Made by a program: the position numbers and the translations under genes. The notes beneath the pieces are model-generated. The model did no database searches. It saw nothing but the letters and a program-made list of their open reading frames with translations, and was not told the DNA's origin. Below are positions 62,972-64,000 of a DNA stretch of 64,000 nucleotides, one piece after another (position 1 is the first letter of the stretch; each line of letters begins with the position of its first letter). Source of the DNA: Absicoccus intestinalis (GTDB lineage Bacteria > Bacillota_I > Bacilli_A > Erysipelotrichales > Erysipelotrichaceae). The stretch is taken from the NCBI RefSeq assembly GCF_033971885.1, contig NZ_JALBUS010000005.1:62001-126000 (forward strand). Direction: 5' to 3'.

Positions 62972-64000
62972 TTAAAGAACACCTTCTTCTTGCAGCTTTG
63001 CTTCTTCTTCTTTGGTTAAATGGAATACTTCACAGTTATCCTGACCAAGAAGGGGAGATGCAAATGTAACTTCTCCCGGGCTGGCAGACAATTTTGCCAC
63101 AACCCCCTGAAAAGCTAGGTCACCAGCTGTCGGATGGTTCACATGGACAATCATATCTCGGGCTTTTGTATGTGGATGTTCAATGGCTTCTTTTATATTC
63201 ATTACCGGTCCACACGGAATTCCCGCCTCGTCCATCATGATTTCCAGCTCTTTCTTGGTATAATTCTTTACCCAATCACTGATAATGTTCTGCAAACCAC
63301 TCTTATAATTTTGTACACGCAGATCATTGGTTTTATATTTCTCATCTTCAAGCAATTCTGGTTTTCCAATTGTTTGGCAGAATTTTTTCCAAAGTCTTTC
63401 ATTGCCAACGCCCAGTGCCACATATCCATCCTTACATGAATAAACGTCAAACGGTGCAATGGATGGGTCAATATTTCCATTTCTTTCGGATATGATGCCA
63501 TTCATGGTGTAATAAGGAATTGCCGCTTCTAGCAAAGAGAAAATCGTATCAAACATGGCTACATCGACAAGCTGTCCTTCTCCTGTTCGATCCCTGTAAT
63601 GCAGGGCAACCAAAGCACCTAATGCCTGATAGATACCGGATACATGATCGGCCACCGATGGTCCGACCTTAACTGGCGGTTGATCCTTAAATCCAGTCAG
63701 GTATAACATTCCTCCCATGGCTTGGGCAACGATGTCATAACAAGGACGATGACTGATTGGGCTGTTCAAGCCAAATCCAGATCCAGAAACATAGATAATT
63801 CTCGGATTGATCTTTTTGATCGTTTCATAATCAATCTTCAATTTTTTGGTGACGCCACCTTTATAATTTTCACAGAGAAAATCTGCATCTTTAACCAAAT
63901 CATAAAACATCTGCAAACCTTTTTCTGATTTTAAGTTCAGCGTACATCCCTTTTTATTTCGATTCACATAGCAGAAGAATCCACTCTCACCGCTTTTCTT
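62972..64000 (-). CDS. Class III (CaiB/BaiF) CoA-transferase, 5' end outside the window
   Basis: At least 342 codons are visible and the frame is still open at the right edge. Family motifs include NRNKKGCTLNLKSEKGLQMF, DADFLCENYKGGVTKKL, VDVAMFDTIFSLLEA and the Asp-bearing DVAM segment. The enzyme moves CoA between carboxylic acids and could activate beta-alanine at the head of the ammonia-lyase step. The start codon and N-terminal ~45 residues lie beyond the window. Confidence 0.9.
   Translation of the reverse strand, partial: KKSGESGFFCYVNRNKKGCTLNLKSEKGLQMFYDLVKDADFLCENYKGGVTKKLKIDYETIKKINPRIIYVSGSGFGLNSPISHRPCYDIVAQAMGGMLYLTGFKDQPPVKVGPSVADHVSGIYQALGALVALHYRDRTGEGQLVDVAMFDTIFSLLEAAIPYYTMNGIISERNGNIDPSIAPFDVYSCKDGYVALGVGNERLWKKFCQTIGKPELLEDEKYKTNDLRVQNYKSGLQNIISDWVKNYTKKELEIMMDEAGIPCGPVMNIKEAIEHPHTKARDMIVHVNHPTAGDLAFQGVVAKLSASPGEVTFASPLLGQDNCEVFHLTKEEEAKLQEEGVL

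Overview
The window looks like chromosome from a low-GC anaerobic Firmicute, probably Erysipelotrichia-like. This is inferred from AT-rich codon use, a Feo iron system with a FeoB-associated Cys-rich protein, a C_GCAxxG_C_C protein, a T-box on the his operon, infC-rpmI-rplT order, and amino-acid/pyrimidine fermentation genes. No species call is made. Most genes lie on the minus strand.

Layout. 1-7.0 kb: the 5' part of a P1B metal ATPase with a CPG rather than CPC motif, an unknown protein, a beheaded Rrf2 regulator, an acetyltransferase, a PhzF protein with two small unknown genes, and a PLP aminotransferase. 7.1-19 kb: a compositionally mixed defence island. It has a Fic protein, a doubly frameshifted mrr, a complete type I restriction system (hsdM-hsdS-hsdR, visibly GC-richer than the flanks) with a small HTH regulator, and then an AT-rich decayed operon holding an N6-adenine methylase-specificity fusion and an unrecognised partner. 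19-32 kb: rlmD-like, htpG, marR, a deoC-manA-epimerase-C_GCAxxG operon, a DUF2812 protein with a huge acidic N-terminus, an M29 aminopeptidase and a feoA-feoA-feoB operon whose feoB is frameshifted. 32-39.7 kb: infC-rpmI-rplT, tRNA-Lys, a cold-shock protein, folA, thyA, two HAD phosphatases, an M18 aminopeptidase and murI. 40.1-47.8 kb: a ten-gene histidine operon (hisZGDCBHAFIE) under a His-type T-box, ending in a series of hairpins. 47.8-53.3 kb: cls, a YfcE-like phosphodiesterase, a small exporter, a DUF1015 protein, thrH-like and a fructosamine kinase.

53.28-54.49 kb: the most unusual stretch. Four tandem self-contained mini-genes, each with a TATAAT box, a strong ribosome-binding site, a 12-14 codon ORF encoding a peptide with core RFD(F/Y)SxNR, and an intrinsic terminator starting at or next to the stop codon. 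Synonymous differences between copies argue that the peptide is the conserved product. A fifth, diverged copy lies between the first and second.

54.5-57.5 kb: a DeoR regulator divergent from hxlA-hxlB-manA (hexulose-phosphate and fructose/mannose-phosphate interconversion). 57.6-64 kb: a catabolic cluster with an EamA transporter, a DUF1097 membrane protein, an N-carbamoyl amidohydrolase, a dihydropyrimidinase, two hotdog proteins resembling beta-alanyl-CoA / 3-aminoacyl-CoA ammonia-lyases, and a class III CoA-transferase cut by the window end. Together these suggest reductive pyrimidine breakdown to beta-alanine, CoA activation and deamination.

Several genes carry apparent frameshifts or in-frame stops (mrr, feoB, the methylase operon, rrf2). 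In the defence island this looks like decay. For feoB, read-level checking is needed before calling it broken.
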